From positions 1 to 38,677 of the forward strand of contig JAAOYC010000057.1 of assembly GCA_018221125.1 (NCBI GenBank): DNA of 38,677 nucleotides. Reading direction: 5' to 3'. The stretch is from Candidatus Woesearchaeota archaeon (GTDB lineage: Archaea > Nanobdellota > Nanobdellia > Woesearchaeales > WJKL01). The notes beneath the pieces are model-generated. The model was not told where the DNA came from and did not search any database. It saw only the letters and a program-made list of their open reading frames with translations. This document shows positions 33,233 through 38,677 of this stretch, piece by piece; position 1 is the stretch's first letter; each line of letters begins with the position of its first letter. The position numbers were made by a program, and so were the translations under genes.

Positions 33233-33922
33233 ATGAAATTTGATTTATCAAAAATTAGATTAAGCAAAAATGACATAAATAAAGGACTAACATTACCTAA
33301 AAAGTCTTCTAAAGAATTAGCAGAGTTTATTGGTATATTGGCTGGAGATGGGCATATTAGCTTTAATACATGTCAATCTAAAATTCTTATCACTTGTAAT
33401 TTCTTAACAGAGTATGATTATTTAACCTATGTAAAAGGATTAATCTTAAAATTATTTAACATTAATGTAAAAGTTCGTAAGAGAAACAATATAAATGCAG
33501 CAATTATATGTTTTTACTCCTCAGCATTAGTCTCTTTCATGAATCAAATCGGCTATTATAAACATAAAATTAATATTATCATTCCTAGTTGGATAAAAAC
33601 AAATGACACTTATATGGCTACATTTACAAGAGGGTTATTCGATACCGATGGTTGTGTATTCGTTTCTGATAAAGCTGGATCGCCTAAATATCCTTGTGTA
33701 GAATTAACAACCATTAATTTAAAATTAGCTGAAGATATTAAGAAATTTCTAGAAAGAAAAAAATTCAGAACATCAAAAGTAAGATCTTACTATTATAGGC
33801 ACAGTAATAATGCATCCTACAAAGTTTCAATATATGGCTGGTTAAACCTTTCAAGATGGTTAAAAGAAATAGGATTCTCAAATCAGTATAAATTAAATAA
33901 AGCTTTAAGATATAGAAAATAA
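33233..33922 (+). CDS. free-standing LAGLIDADG homing endonuclease
   Basis: 229 residues with two LAGLIDADG motifs: 'LAEFIGILAGDG' at 29-40 (Asp39) and 'FTRGLFDTDG' at 131-140 (Asp139 or Asp137). This makes it a monomeric two-motif enzyme that should cut a long, asymmetric DNA site. It is not inside an intron or an intein; it has its own promoter. It converges on the tRNA-Phe gene, its stop being 3 bases from the tRNA 3' end. Both catalytic acids are present, so it may be active. Its probable target is an intronless tRNA-Phe allele or the flanking site, but this is inference. Its base composition is more AT-rich than TadC upstream, in keeping with mobility. Confidence 0.85.
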   Translation: MKFDLSKIRLSKNDINKGLTLPKKSSKELAEFIGILAGDGHISFNTCQSKILITCNFLTEYDYLTYVKGLILKLFNINVKVRKRNNINAAIICFYSSALVSFMNQIGYYKHKINIIIPSWIKTNDTYMATFTRGLFDTDGCVFVSDKAGSPKYPCVELTTINLKLAEDIKKFLERKKFRTSKVRSYYYRHSNNASYKVSIYGWLNLSRWLKEIGFSNQYKLNKALRYRK

Positions 33923-33952
33923 AAATGGGAATGCTGGGATTTGAACCCAGGA

Positions 33953-33983
33953 TTTAGGGCAGTTCACCTTTCGTTGAACAACT
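33953..33983 (-). other. tRNA-Phe intron 3 (31 nt, position 46/47)
   Basis: The central helix TAGG/CCTA pairs exon bases 41-44 with the intron 3' part. The bulges are TGA and AAT; the inner stem contains GTTCA-ACGAAAGG-TGAAC. Cuts after the second bulge base leave the variable loop GTGTC, a typical tRNA-Phe sequence. The outer helix is weak (one clear G-C pair). Confidence 0.8.
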
Positions 33984-33992
33984 CACCTACGT

Positions 33993-34016
33993 GACTGAGA
34001 TTCGCTAAGGACTACC
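33993..34016 (-). other. tRNA-Phe intron 2 (24 nt, canonical position 37/38)
   Basis: Exon CTGA (32-35) pairs with intron TCAG to form the 4-bp central helix; the bulges are AGG and TCA. The outer helix TACG/CGTA is the anticodon stem. Cutting after the second bulge base gives the loop CTGAAGA. A one-base shift (loop CTGAAGG) is possible but breaks the symmetric cut rule. Confidence 0.85.
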
Positions 34017-34026
34017 CTTCAGCGTA

Positions 34027-34050
34027 TTTAGCTACACTTATTATGTGTAT
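34027..34050 (-). other. tRNA-Phe intron 1 (24 nt, position 27/28)
   Basis: Inner hairpin TACAC-ATAATAA-GTGTA (5 bp). The central helix pairs exon AGC of the D-stem with intron GCT (plus a G-A mismatch), with 3-nt bulges ACA and AAT. The cut after the second bulge base on each side joins C27 to T28, completing the anticodon stem CTACG. This is a relaxed BHB at a non-canonical position. The boundary is fixed, because no other choice gives a 5-bp anticodon stem. Confidence 0.8.
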
Positions 34051-34100
34051 GTGCTCTCCCAGTCTGAGCTACATTCCCATCAAATCAAAAAATAAAAAAG

Positions 34101-34112
34101 GATTTATAAATC
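34101..34112 (-). promoter_or_regulatory. TATA box of the tRNA-Phe gene
   Basis: On the minus strand TTTATAAATC is centred about 27 bases before the tRNA 5' end. It lies immediately after the stop of the OB-fold gene, so the tRNA can be expressed on its own or as a tail of that transcript. Confidence 0.5.
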
Positions 34113-34588
34113 TATTCTATTTTCTCTTCAACAACAGGTTCTTCTTTTTTCTCTTCAGGTTTTGGAGCTTCTTCTTTTTTCAAATGAAGTTTTTCTTCAA
34201 CAGCTTCAACAACTTCTTCAACTTTCTCTTTGACATCTTCTACAACATCTTTTGCTTTCTCTACAATGCCTTCTTTCTCTTCTGTTGCTCCTTCGCTTTT
34301 CCCAACAACTTCCAGTTTTCCAAATTTCCCTGTAGTCAGTTGCTTCTCTCCCTGAAATTCATTAACATATCCATTTGTTATATGAACCTTGTCTCCAGCC
34401 TTGATTTGGTCAATCTGTTCATTCCACAAGCTTAATTTAATCTCCCCTGTCTCATCCTTTGCTTTAGCAGTAGCTACTCTTCCGCTTTTGTCAAACTTTT
34501 GGAATTCCTTGATTTCTCCAACTTCTACTATTTCAATAACAATATCAACATCGCCTTGTCTTACTTCTAAATCTTGAATCTGTACCAT
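34112..34588 (-). CDS. OB-fold nucleic-acid-binding protein, SOSS-B/RPA-like
   Basis: 158 residues. The first ~95 form an OB fold ('DIVIEIVEVGEIKEFQKF', 'RVATAKAKDETGEIKLSLW', 'AGDKVHITNGYVNEFQGEKQL') of the kind in archaeal single-strand-binding and SOSS-B1-like proteins. The last ~60 residues are a very acidic Glu/Lys/Val helical tail, like the acidic tails of SSBs that recruit partners. It probably binds single-stranded DNA or RNA. TATA-like AATATAAAAAG lies about 25 bases before the start. The tRNA-Phe gene follows 33 bases downstream on the same strand. Confidence 0.82.
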   Translation of the reverse strand: MVQIQDLEVRQGDVDIVIEIVEVGEIKEFQKFDKSGRVATAKAKDETGEIKLSLWNEQIDQIKAGDKVHITNGYVNEFQGEKQLTTGKFGKLEVVGKSEGATEEKEGIVEKAKDVVEDVKEKVEEVVEAVEEKLHLKKEEAPKPEEKKEEPVVEEKIE

Positions 34589-34631
34589 TTGATTTCACAT
34601 CCTTCTTTTTATATTACAATAATTTAAGGTG

Positions 34632-34778
34632 CTATATCACCTTATTCTCAAAAAATTTAACTGTTTTAAAAAGGTTGCGATAGCAACCCCTATAAACTTT
34701 GAGATTCTTCTCAAAGTGTGTTGAGCTTTGTTTTGGCTTTGTTAAAACTTTGTCAATTTTTATTGCTATCTTGGGCAT
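34632..34778 (-). CDS. doubtful 48-aa reading frame over two hairpins
   Basis: An ATG one base after the AbrB-like gene's stop opens a 48-codon basic frame. It runs across two strong hairpins (34696-34717 and 34673-34688), the second of which looks like a terminator. The spacing favours translation, but the structure suggests a 3' untranslated region. I recognise no family and give it low weight. Confidence 0.2.
   Translation of the reverse strand: MPKIAIKIDKVLTKPKQSSTHFEKNLKVYRGCYRNLFKTVKFFENKVI
34664..34688 (-). terminator. hairpin-plus-U terminator for the surface-protein operon
   Basis: On the minus strand GGTTGC-TATC-GCAACC (34673-34688) is a perfect 6-bp hairpin followed directly by TTTTT. 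A second perfect 9-bp hairpin ACTTTGAGA/TCTCAAAGT with a 4-base loop lies just upstream at 34696-34717. Together they look like a bacterial-style termination region after the AbrB-like gene. The double structure might also be a stable 3'-end RNA. Confidence 0.55.
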
Positions 34779-34779
34779 T

Positions 34780-34944
34780 TTATTTCATCTCCTCAAATTC
34801 AATATACCATCTCTGGGTTTTTTCATCAAAATTAAAAACAACATCATATTTCTTGGATTTGTCAATGGCAAAAAGCAAAGGCATAGGTACAGTTGTCTCA
34901 AACGAGCTTCCTCTTTTGTACATCTTTCTTCTTATTGTTGCCAT
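34780..34944 (-). CDS. AbrB/SpoVT-like miniprotein (54 aa)
   Basis: A 54-residue protein, start MATIRRKMYKRGSSFETTV. The 'RKMYKRGSSFETTVPMPLLF' segment is like the small archaeal proteins with a swapped-hairpin AbrB core, here followed by 'YDVVFNFDEKTQRWYIEFEE'. It starts one base after the stop of the giant surface-protein gene, so it is coexpressed with it; it could regulate the operon. The terminator hairpins follow. Confidence 0.75.
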   Translation of the reverse strand: MATIRRKMYKRGSSFETTVPMPLLFAIDKSKKYDVVFNFDEKTQRWYIEFEEMK

Positions 34945-34945
34945 T

Positions 34946-37900
34946 TTACCTTAGTCTGCTCAACTCCCTGTTTATTTTATCAAGCTGCGAATCAATTACA
35001 TCTTCCTCAATCACAGCCGCTTTCTTAGGCTTGATTAGCTTCTTTCTGGGAATTTTATGTTCTTTGAAATATTCATCACAATATTTATCTACAAATTTCT
35101 TTGGCCAGCCTTCAAATACTAATGCTTCTTTGGCTTCTTCGGGTGTTATTCCCTTCAATATTGCATTTCCAAGGAATACATCTAACCTGCCCTTATACCC
35201 TCCCTTTCTTTGTTCATGGAATGCTTTTTCTTTTCCACGGGAAATTCTTCTTTCTTCAGCAGCCCTGATTTCAAGTTCTCTTTGCCGGGCATGCTCAATC
35301 TCTCTCTGTTTTGCTCTCTTTCCTCTCAATTCTCTTTCTTTCCCAGCTATTCTTTCCTTCTCCCTTCTTCTCAATTTCCTCTTGAAAGCACCATATCTAT
35401 TGCGAATAGCTCCAATTTTTTCCTTCCCTTCTCCCCTTTTCCTCCTCTTGAATGCTATAAATTTCCGGTAAAACATCATTCTTTCATAATTCCTAGATGT
35501 ATAGACACCTAAAATCAGGACACCAGCAGCTAAGATAGTCAGCAAGAATCCTCCAATATTATCTCCAATGAATCCTGCTGCTGCTTTAATCGCCCCAATG
35601 CTTGCTGGAATATATCTGTCTTTTATAAAAGAGCCAAAATCTCCAGTAACATAATTAATTCCATTCCAAAATCCTGAAATAACCTCCTTGCTCCATGGCC
35701 AGTAAGTTCCTGAGATAAATCCTCCTGTATTGATTGTAGCCTCCCTAATAACAGGCCAGGCCTTTTCTGTTAAAAATCCAGTTATAATTTGCAATATTGT
35801 TTTGTAAGTCAAAGGCATTTCAACTTCAGGTCCAGGAGTATAGCATAATCCAGAAGTTGCATTGCAGCTATTTATACAATCACTGTCTGACATACACTGC
35901 TTGCCATCTCCGCAAGGCTTACAACCAGGTCCTCCGCAGTCAATATCTGTCTCATCATAATCCAGGATTCCATCCTGGCAACCAAGATAATATTCACAGC
36001 TTCTGTTTTCCTCTGGCTTGATAAATTCCTGAACATTAGTTATAATCCTCTGATTATATAGATCATCGCATCTGTTCAAATCCCAGCAAGTTCTCCATTG
36101 TGTGCCATTTGGCAGGCATGGGCTCCATTCAGTGCAGTTCCATTCTTCTCCGCAGATTGTTGTCCCTCCTCCTCTTCCAACAGCTGTTGGTGCTGGCGCA
36201 GAAGGACAGGTTCCGCAATCAACATTGCAAATAGGATAATTATTGTCATTGCCGCATGCATTAGGTGAAACACAAGCTCCATCTCCGCATTTAGCATAGA
36301 TATTCTGGAGTGTCCAAGGAGAAGTCAAGTCAATAGGTATCCTATAAATAAATCCTGCATAAGTTACATTGCCTGCATAAACATTCTCATTTGTTATATT
36401 TGAATTGGCTACATATAAATCATGAATAGTCAAAGTGTTGCTATGGTATATATCAGACTGGTTAACAATAGAATTACTCACTACAGAATATTCCACATGT
36501 GAATTATCAAATGTTGAATTTGAAATATTTGTATAGGCAACAGTTGAATCATGCACAATACAAGGCCCACTAATACAAATTGAACCGGTTATATTAGATG
36601 GATCCACCCACCATCCATCCCCGCTTGAATCTTCTATATAGCTATTGTTGCAAAATGAATTGGTTAAGTTTGAATTTATTACAGTGCAGTTAATTGAAGT
36701 AAAGTTAGTTAATGTCGAATCATCGATTGTTGAGTTAGTCACAGTGGAATTAATTATAACTGAGTCATTAATATCTGAATTTATTTCTGTAGAATTGTAG
36801 ATACTGTCATTATAATTAGTAGAATCCACCACAGTGCTGTCTACAACTGTTGAATTAATCTTAGTTGAATTTATAATGGTCGAATTTGTGATATCTGAAT
36901 TATCTATGGTTGAGTCATTTATTGTAGAGTCTATTACTGTAGAATCTGTTATGTTTGAATTGTTTATAGTAGAGTCTGTTATATTTGAATTATCAATTAT
37001 TGAGTCATCAATAGTGGAATTTGTAATGTTTGAATCAGTTACATTTGAATCAATAACTGTGGAGTTGTCTATGGTTGAATCTATTATAGTTGAATTGTCA
37101 ATTGTAGAGTCATCAATAGTGGAGTTGTCAATTGTAGAGTTTGTGATTGTTGAATTATCAATTGTTGAGTTAGTAATGTTTGAGTCAATAATTGTTGAAT
37201 TCGTTACGTTAGAGTCTATTATTGTGGAGTCATTGATGTTTGAATTAGTTTCATTAGAATTAATTATTGTACTATTATTGTTTACTGAATTTGTTACCGT
37301 ACTATTTATGATTGTAGAATCTATCTTTGAGGAATTTGTGATGTTTGAATTGTCAATAGTTGAGTTAATTATTGTTGAATTGTCTATAGTGGAATTTGTT
37401 ATAGTTGAATTAGTTGCATTTGAGTTGTTGATTGTTGATGAGAGGAATACTTGAACAGTAATATCCTCAATAGCTGTTTCTTTATTTCCAACATTATCAT
37501 AAGCTATTGATTGTAATATATATGTCCCATCTGAAGTAGGATTCCATGTATAATTCCAATCTGTTGTTCCTGTTGTATTCACTAAACTTCCACTTATATT
37601 CAATTCTACTCTTTCTACACCAGAATAAGCATCACTTGCATTACCAGTTACATTATATGGAACAGCATTTTGACCCAATGCTTCTTGATCAGCAGGAGTT
37701 ATTATATATGACTCCGGAGGCGTGGCATCTATAGTAAGATTATAAGTCACAGAACTACCTTCATTACGATTTGAGCTACTGTCAGTGCAATTTACACTCC
37801 AATTATACTGCCCATCAGGTAGGGTTGGTGTAAAGAAATTAACTCCATTATTTGTTACAGAACTATTTGTTAGATTAATAGCTCCATTGAGGATTAAACT

Positions 37901-38677
37901 ACAGTTTGCTATTCCTGTACCGTCTGTTACATTATAAACAAGGGTGATATTATTTGTTGTCGTGTTTAAAGTATTGTTTGCTGGAGAGATTAGTGTTATA
38001 TTTGGAGGGGTTGAATCTAATTGCAATATTGTCAAATTATTACTGCAATTCGTATCTCCATCCCAACTGCCATCATTTGGTGTTATGCATGCCTGCCAAA
38101 CATCTCCAACAGTGGTTTCTTGGCTGACAATCAAATCTGTTCTGTTATTATACAATGCAAGGATTTGTTCTGCTGAAAGTGAACGGTTATAGATTCTTAC
38201 TTCATCTACTGTTCCGTCGAACAGCTCGCCATTGACTCCATCCACGCTTCCCCCCCATCTTGTGCCTATTTTTAGAGTACTTGGGATTAAATTTGTTTGG
38301 TATGTGCTTGTTTGGTTTAATATTCCATTTAAATACAGAAAAAGGGTACCATTAGTATATGTTACAGCCACGTGATTCCATCCAGTACTTACTTCTCCTG
38401 CTGTAATGGTTGTTCCATTACCATATTCAAAGACCCGTGCACCATTGTCAGTTGCTCCGTATAAGCTTCCGTTCCAGACTGCTAAATCAATGACTTCTGT
38501 AGTCCCAAGCTGCCCTAAATCTATCCAGGTTGTTCCTCCTTCATATCTGTAAACCTTTCCTGAGTTATATGTTCCGCCATACAAGCTGCCATTCCAGACT
38601 GCCATTGACCAGACAACAGTCTCTGAGCCTAGTCTTCCTACGTCTGTCCAGGTTGTTCCGCCGTCATATCTGTAAAC
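34946..38677 (-). CDS. giant cell-surface protein, 5' end outside window
   Basis: 1243 codons are visible and the frame is open to the window edge. From N to C: at least two copies of a ~40-residue beta-propeller-like repeat ('VYRYEGGTTW', 'WNGSLYG'); a LamG-like domain ('GWNHVAVTYTNGTLFLYLNG', 'GTVDEVRIYNRSLS'); two Ig-like modules beginning 'TPPNITLISPANN' and 'TPPESYIITPA'; 54 pentapeptides; a looser repeat section; Cys-rich segments with a thrombospondin-like 'EEWNCTEWSPC' and 'DIDCGGPGCKPC'; a membrane helix ('FLLTILAAGVLILGVY'); and a ~180-residue basic, coiled cytoplasmic tail. N-glycosylation sequons are very dense. It is probably an adhesin or sensor-like stalk anchored at its C-terminus. 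It is followed by the AbrB-like gene at 1-base spacing. Confidence 0.8.
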   Translation of the reverse strand, partial: VYRYDGGTTWTDVGRLGSETVVWSMAVWNGSLYGGTYNSGKVYRYEGGTTWIDLGQLGTTEVIDLAVWNGSLYGATDNGARVFEYGNGTTITAGEVSTGWNHVAVTYTNGTLFLYLNGILNQTSTYQTNLIPSTLKIGTRWGGSVDGVNGELFDGTVDEVRIYNRSLSAEQILALYNNRTDLIVSQETTVGDVWQACITPNDGSWDGDTNCSNNLTILQLDSTPPNITLISPANNTLNTTTNNITLVYNVTDGTGIANCSLILNGAINLTNSSVTNNGVNFFTPTLPDGQYNWSVNCTDSSSNRNEGSSVTYNLTIDATPPESYIITPADQEALGQNAVPYNVTGNASDAYSGVERVELNISGSLVNTTGTTDWNYTWNPTSDGTYILQSIAYDNVGNKETAIEDITVQVFLSSTINNSNATNSTITNSTIDNSTIINSTIDNSNITNSSKIDSTIINSTVTNSVNNNSTIINSNETNSNINDSTIIDSNVTNSTIIDSNITNSTIDNSTITNSTIDNSTIDDSTIDNSTIIDSTIDNSTVIDSNVTDSNITNSTIDDSIIDNSNITDSTINNSNITDSTVIDSTINDSTIDNSDITNSTIINSTKINSTVVDSTVVDSTNYNDSIYNSTEINSDINDSVIINSTVTNSTIDDSTLTNFTSINCTVINSNLTNSFCNNSYIEDSSGDGWWVDPSNITGSICISGPCIVHDSTVAYTNISNSTFDNSHVEYSVVSNSIVNQSDIYHSNTLTIHDLYVANSNITNENVYAGNVTYAGFIYRIPIDLTSPWTLQNIYAKCGDGACVSPNACGNDNNYPICNVDCGTCPSAPAPTAVGRGGGTTICGEEWNCTEWSPCLPNGTQWRTCWDLNRCDDLYNQRIITNVQEFIKPEENRSCEYYLGCQDGILDYDETDIDCGGPGCKPCGDGKQCMSDSDCINSCNATSGLCYTPGPEVEMPLTYKTILQIITGFLTEKAWPVIREATINTGGFISGTYWPWSKEVISGFWNGINYVTGDFGSFIKDRYIPASIGAIKAAAGFIGDNIGGFLLTILAAGVLILGVYTSRNYERMMFYRKFIAFKRRKRGEGKEKIGAIRNRYGAFKRKLRRREKERIAGKERELRGKRAKQREIEHARQRELEIRAAEERRISRGKEKAFHEQRKGGYKGRLDVFLGNAILKGITPEEAKEALVFEGWPKKFVDKYCDEYFKEHKIPRKKLIKPKKAAVIEEDVIDSQLDKINRELSRLR
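36629..37438 (-). repeat. 54 uninterrupted pentapeptide units (15-bp period)
   Basis: The protein sequence splits into 54 consecutive units of five without a gap, the consensus being S-T-I-x-[N/D] with variants S-N-[I/V]-T-[N/D]. The third position is nearly always Ile or Val, as expected for the inward-facing residue of a pentapeptide (right-handed beta-helix) coil. 'NST' across unit borders and 'NIT/NVT' within units create sequons in most units. At DNA level this is an imperfect 15-bp tandem array of 810 bp. Confidence 0.9.

Larger units (their letters stand above)
33926..34078 (-). tRNA. tRNA-Phe(GAA) with three introns
   Basis: The gene is 153 nt. The ends are unmistakable: acceptor GGGAATG pairs with CATTCCC, discriminator A, D-arm GCTC-AGACTGGGA-GAGC, T-arm CTGGG-TTCAAAT-CCCAG. 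In between are 102 nt instead of the ~23 expected. Removing 34027-34050, 33993-34016 and 33953-33983 leaves a 74-nt tRNA in which all four stems pair perfectly: anticodon arm CTACG-CTGAAGA-CGTAG, anticodon GAA, variable loop GTGTC. The loop CTGAAGA and the D-loop fit archaeal tRNA-Phe. Each junction has a BHB-type fold. CCA is not encoded. TATA element TTTATAAATC lies about 27 bases upstream on this strand. Confidence 0.9.

Noticed and set aside
33956-34018. Anticodon stem AGGGTAGT/ACTGCCCT for the tRNA
   Set aside because: The 8-bp pairing gives loops without T33 and no sensible anticodon. The three-intron model satisfies all stems, T33 and a known Phe loop.
33926-34078. Tandem tRNAs, a class II tRNA or a permuted tRNA
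   Set aside because: There is only one T-arm and one acceptor pair, in normal order. The extra length is fully explained by three BHB introns.
34043-34435. 130-codon Phe-rich plus-strand frame
   Set aside because: Shadow of the Glu/Lys-rich tail of the OB-fold gene and of the tRNA; the Phe runs are antisense of Lys and Glu codons.
36629-37438. Possible CRISPR-like array
   Set aside because: The units are 15 bp, without unique spacers, and lie in frame within a coding sequence; this is a protein repeat.
36834-37454. 206-codon plus-strand reading frame rich in Val, Glu and Ile
   Set aside because: It is the antisense shadow of the 15-bp pentapeptide array; its periodic sequence simply mirrors the repeat on the minus strand.

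Overview
This AT-rich window reads as a chromosomal segment of an archaeon, most likely a DPANN lineage (Woesearchaeota/Pacearchaeota-like; the lineage is an inference). The archaeal signs are a HerA-type ATPase, Mre11, a translin, an Era-like GTPase with its OapB/OapC (ArvB/ArvC) partners, AbrB- and RHH-type small regulators, a TadA/FlaI plus TadC/FlaJ-type secretion pair, TATA boxes about 25-28 bases upstream of start codons (leaderless pattern), and a tRNA interrupted by introns with bulge-helix-bulge (BHB) junctions. Several genes look bacterial in type: an AspRS with a GAD insertion, a PUA-less queuine-type Tgt, and two GGDEF proteins.

Layout. 0-6.4 kb: end of a DUF5680 gene, a PocR-GAF-GGDEF sensor, a small orphan gene, a candidate structured RNA with tandem U-tailed hairpins, an AbrB-PhoU regulator, and the leftward set MCM-like AAA+ ATPase / Era-like GTPase / OapB / OapC. 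6.5-13 kb: HerA, a polytopic membrane protein, a coiled-coil protein and a second GGDEF protein (I-site intact), Mre11 and acylphosphatase. 13-17.2 kb: a tightly overlapping leftward operon gatC - cyclophilin - gatA - DUF1653 - split-barrel flavoprotein - gatB. 17.2-24.3 kb: phosphorylase-like protein, EamA transporter, HAD phosphatase, mini zinc ribbon and aspS (leftward), divergent tgt, then a translin - HD hydrolase - DJ-1 lipoprotein operon. 24.4-33.2 kb: a pilus or secretion-like locus with three tandem paralogous membrane proteins, two coiled-coil proteins, an HExxH protein, and an RHH regulator overlapping a TadA-type ATPase followed by a TadC-type platform. 33.2-34.1 kb: a LAGLIDADG endonuclease gene whose stop codon lies 3 bases from the 3' end of a tRNA gene. 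34.1-38.7 kb: OB-fold protein, a 54-residue AbrB-like protein, and the 3' 3.7 kb of a giant surface protein with 54 uninterrupted pentapeptides.

The most striking result is the tRNA at 33926-34078 (minus strand). Its 153 nt fold into a perfect 74-nt tRNA-Phe(GAA) only when three introns (24, 24 and 31 nt) are removed, at positions 27/28, 37/38 and 46/47. Each has 3-nt bulges flanking a short central helix. The third intron's central helix uses anticodon-stem bases that the second intron needs, so splicing should be ordered. With the endonuclease gene next door, this looks like a hot spot of intron gain.

Functional links: GatCAB with a possibly non-discriminating bacterial-type AspRS would make Asn-tRNA by transamidation. 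The two GGDEF proteins imply c-di-GMP-like signalling, rare in archaea. The secretion locus and the glycan-rich surface protein point to an elaborate cell surface.
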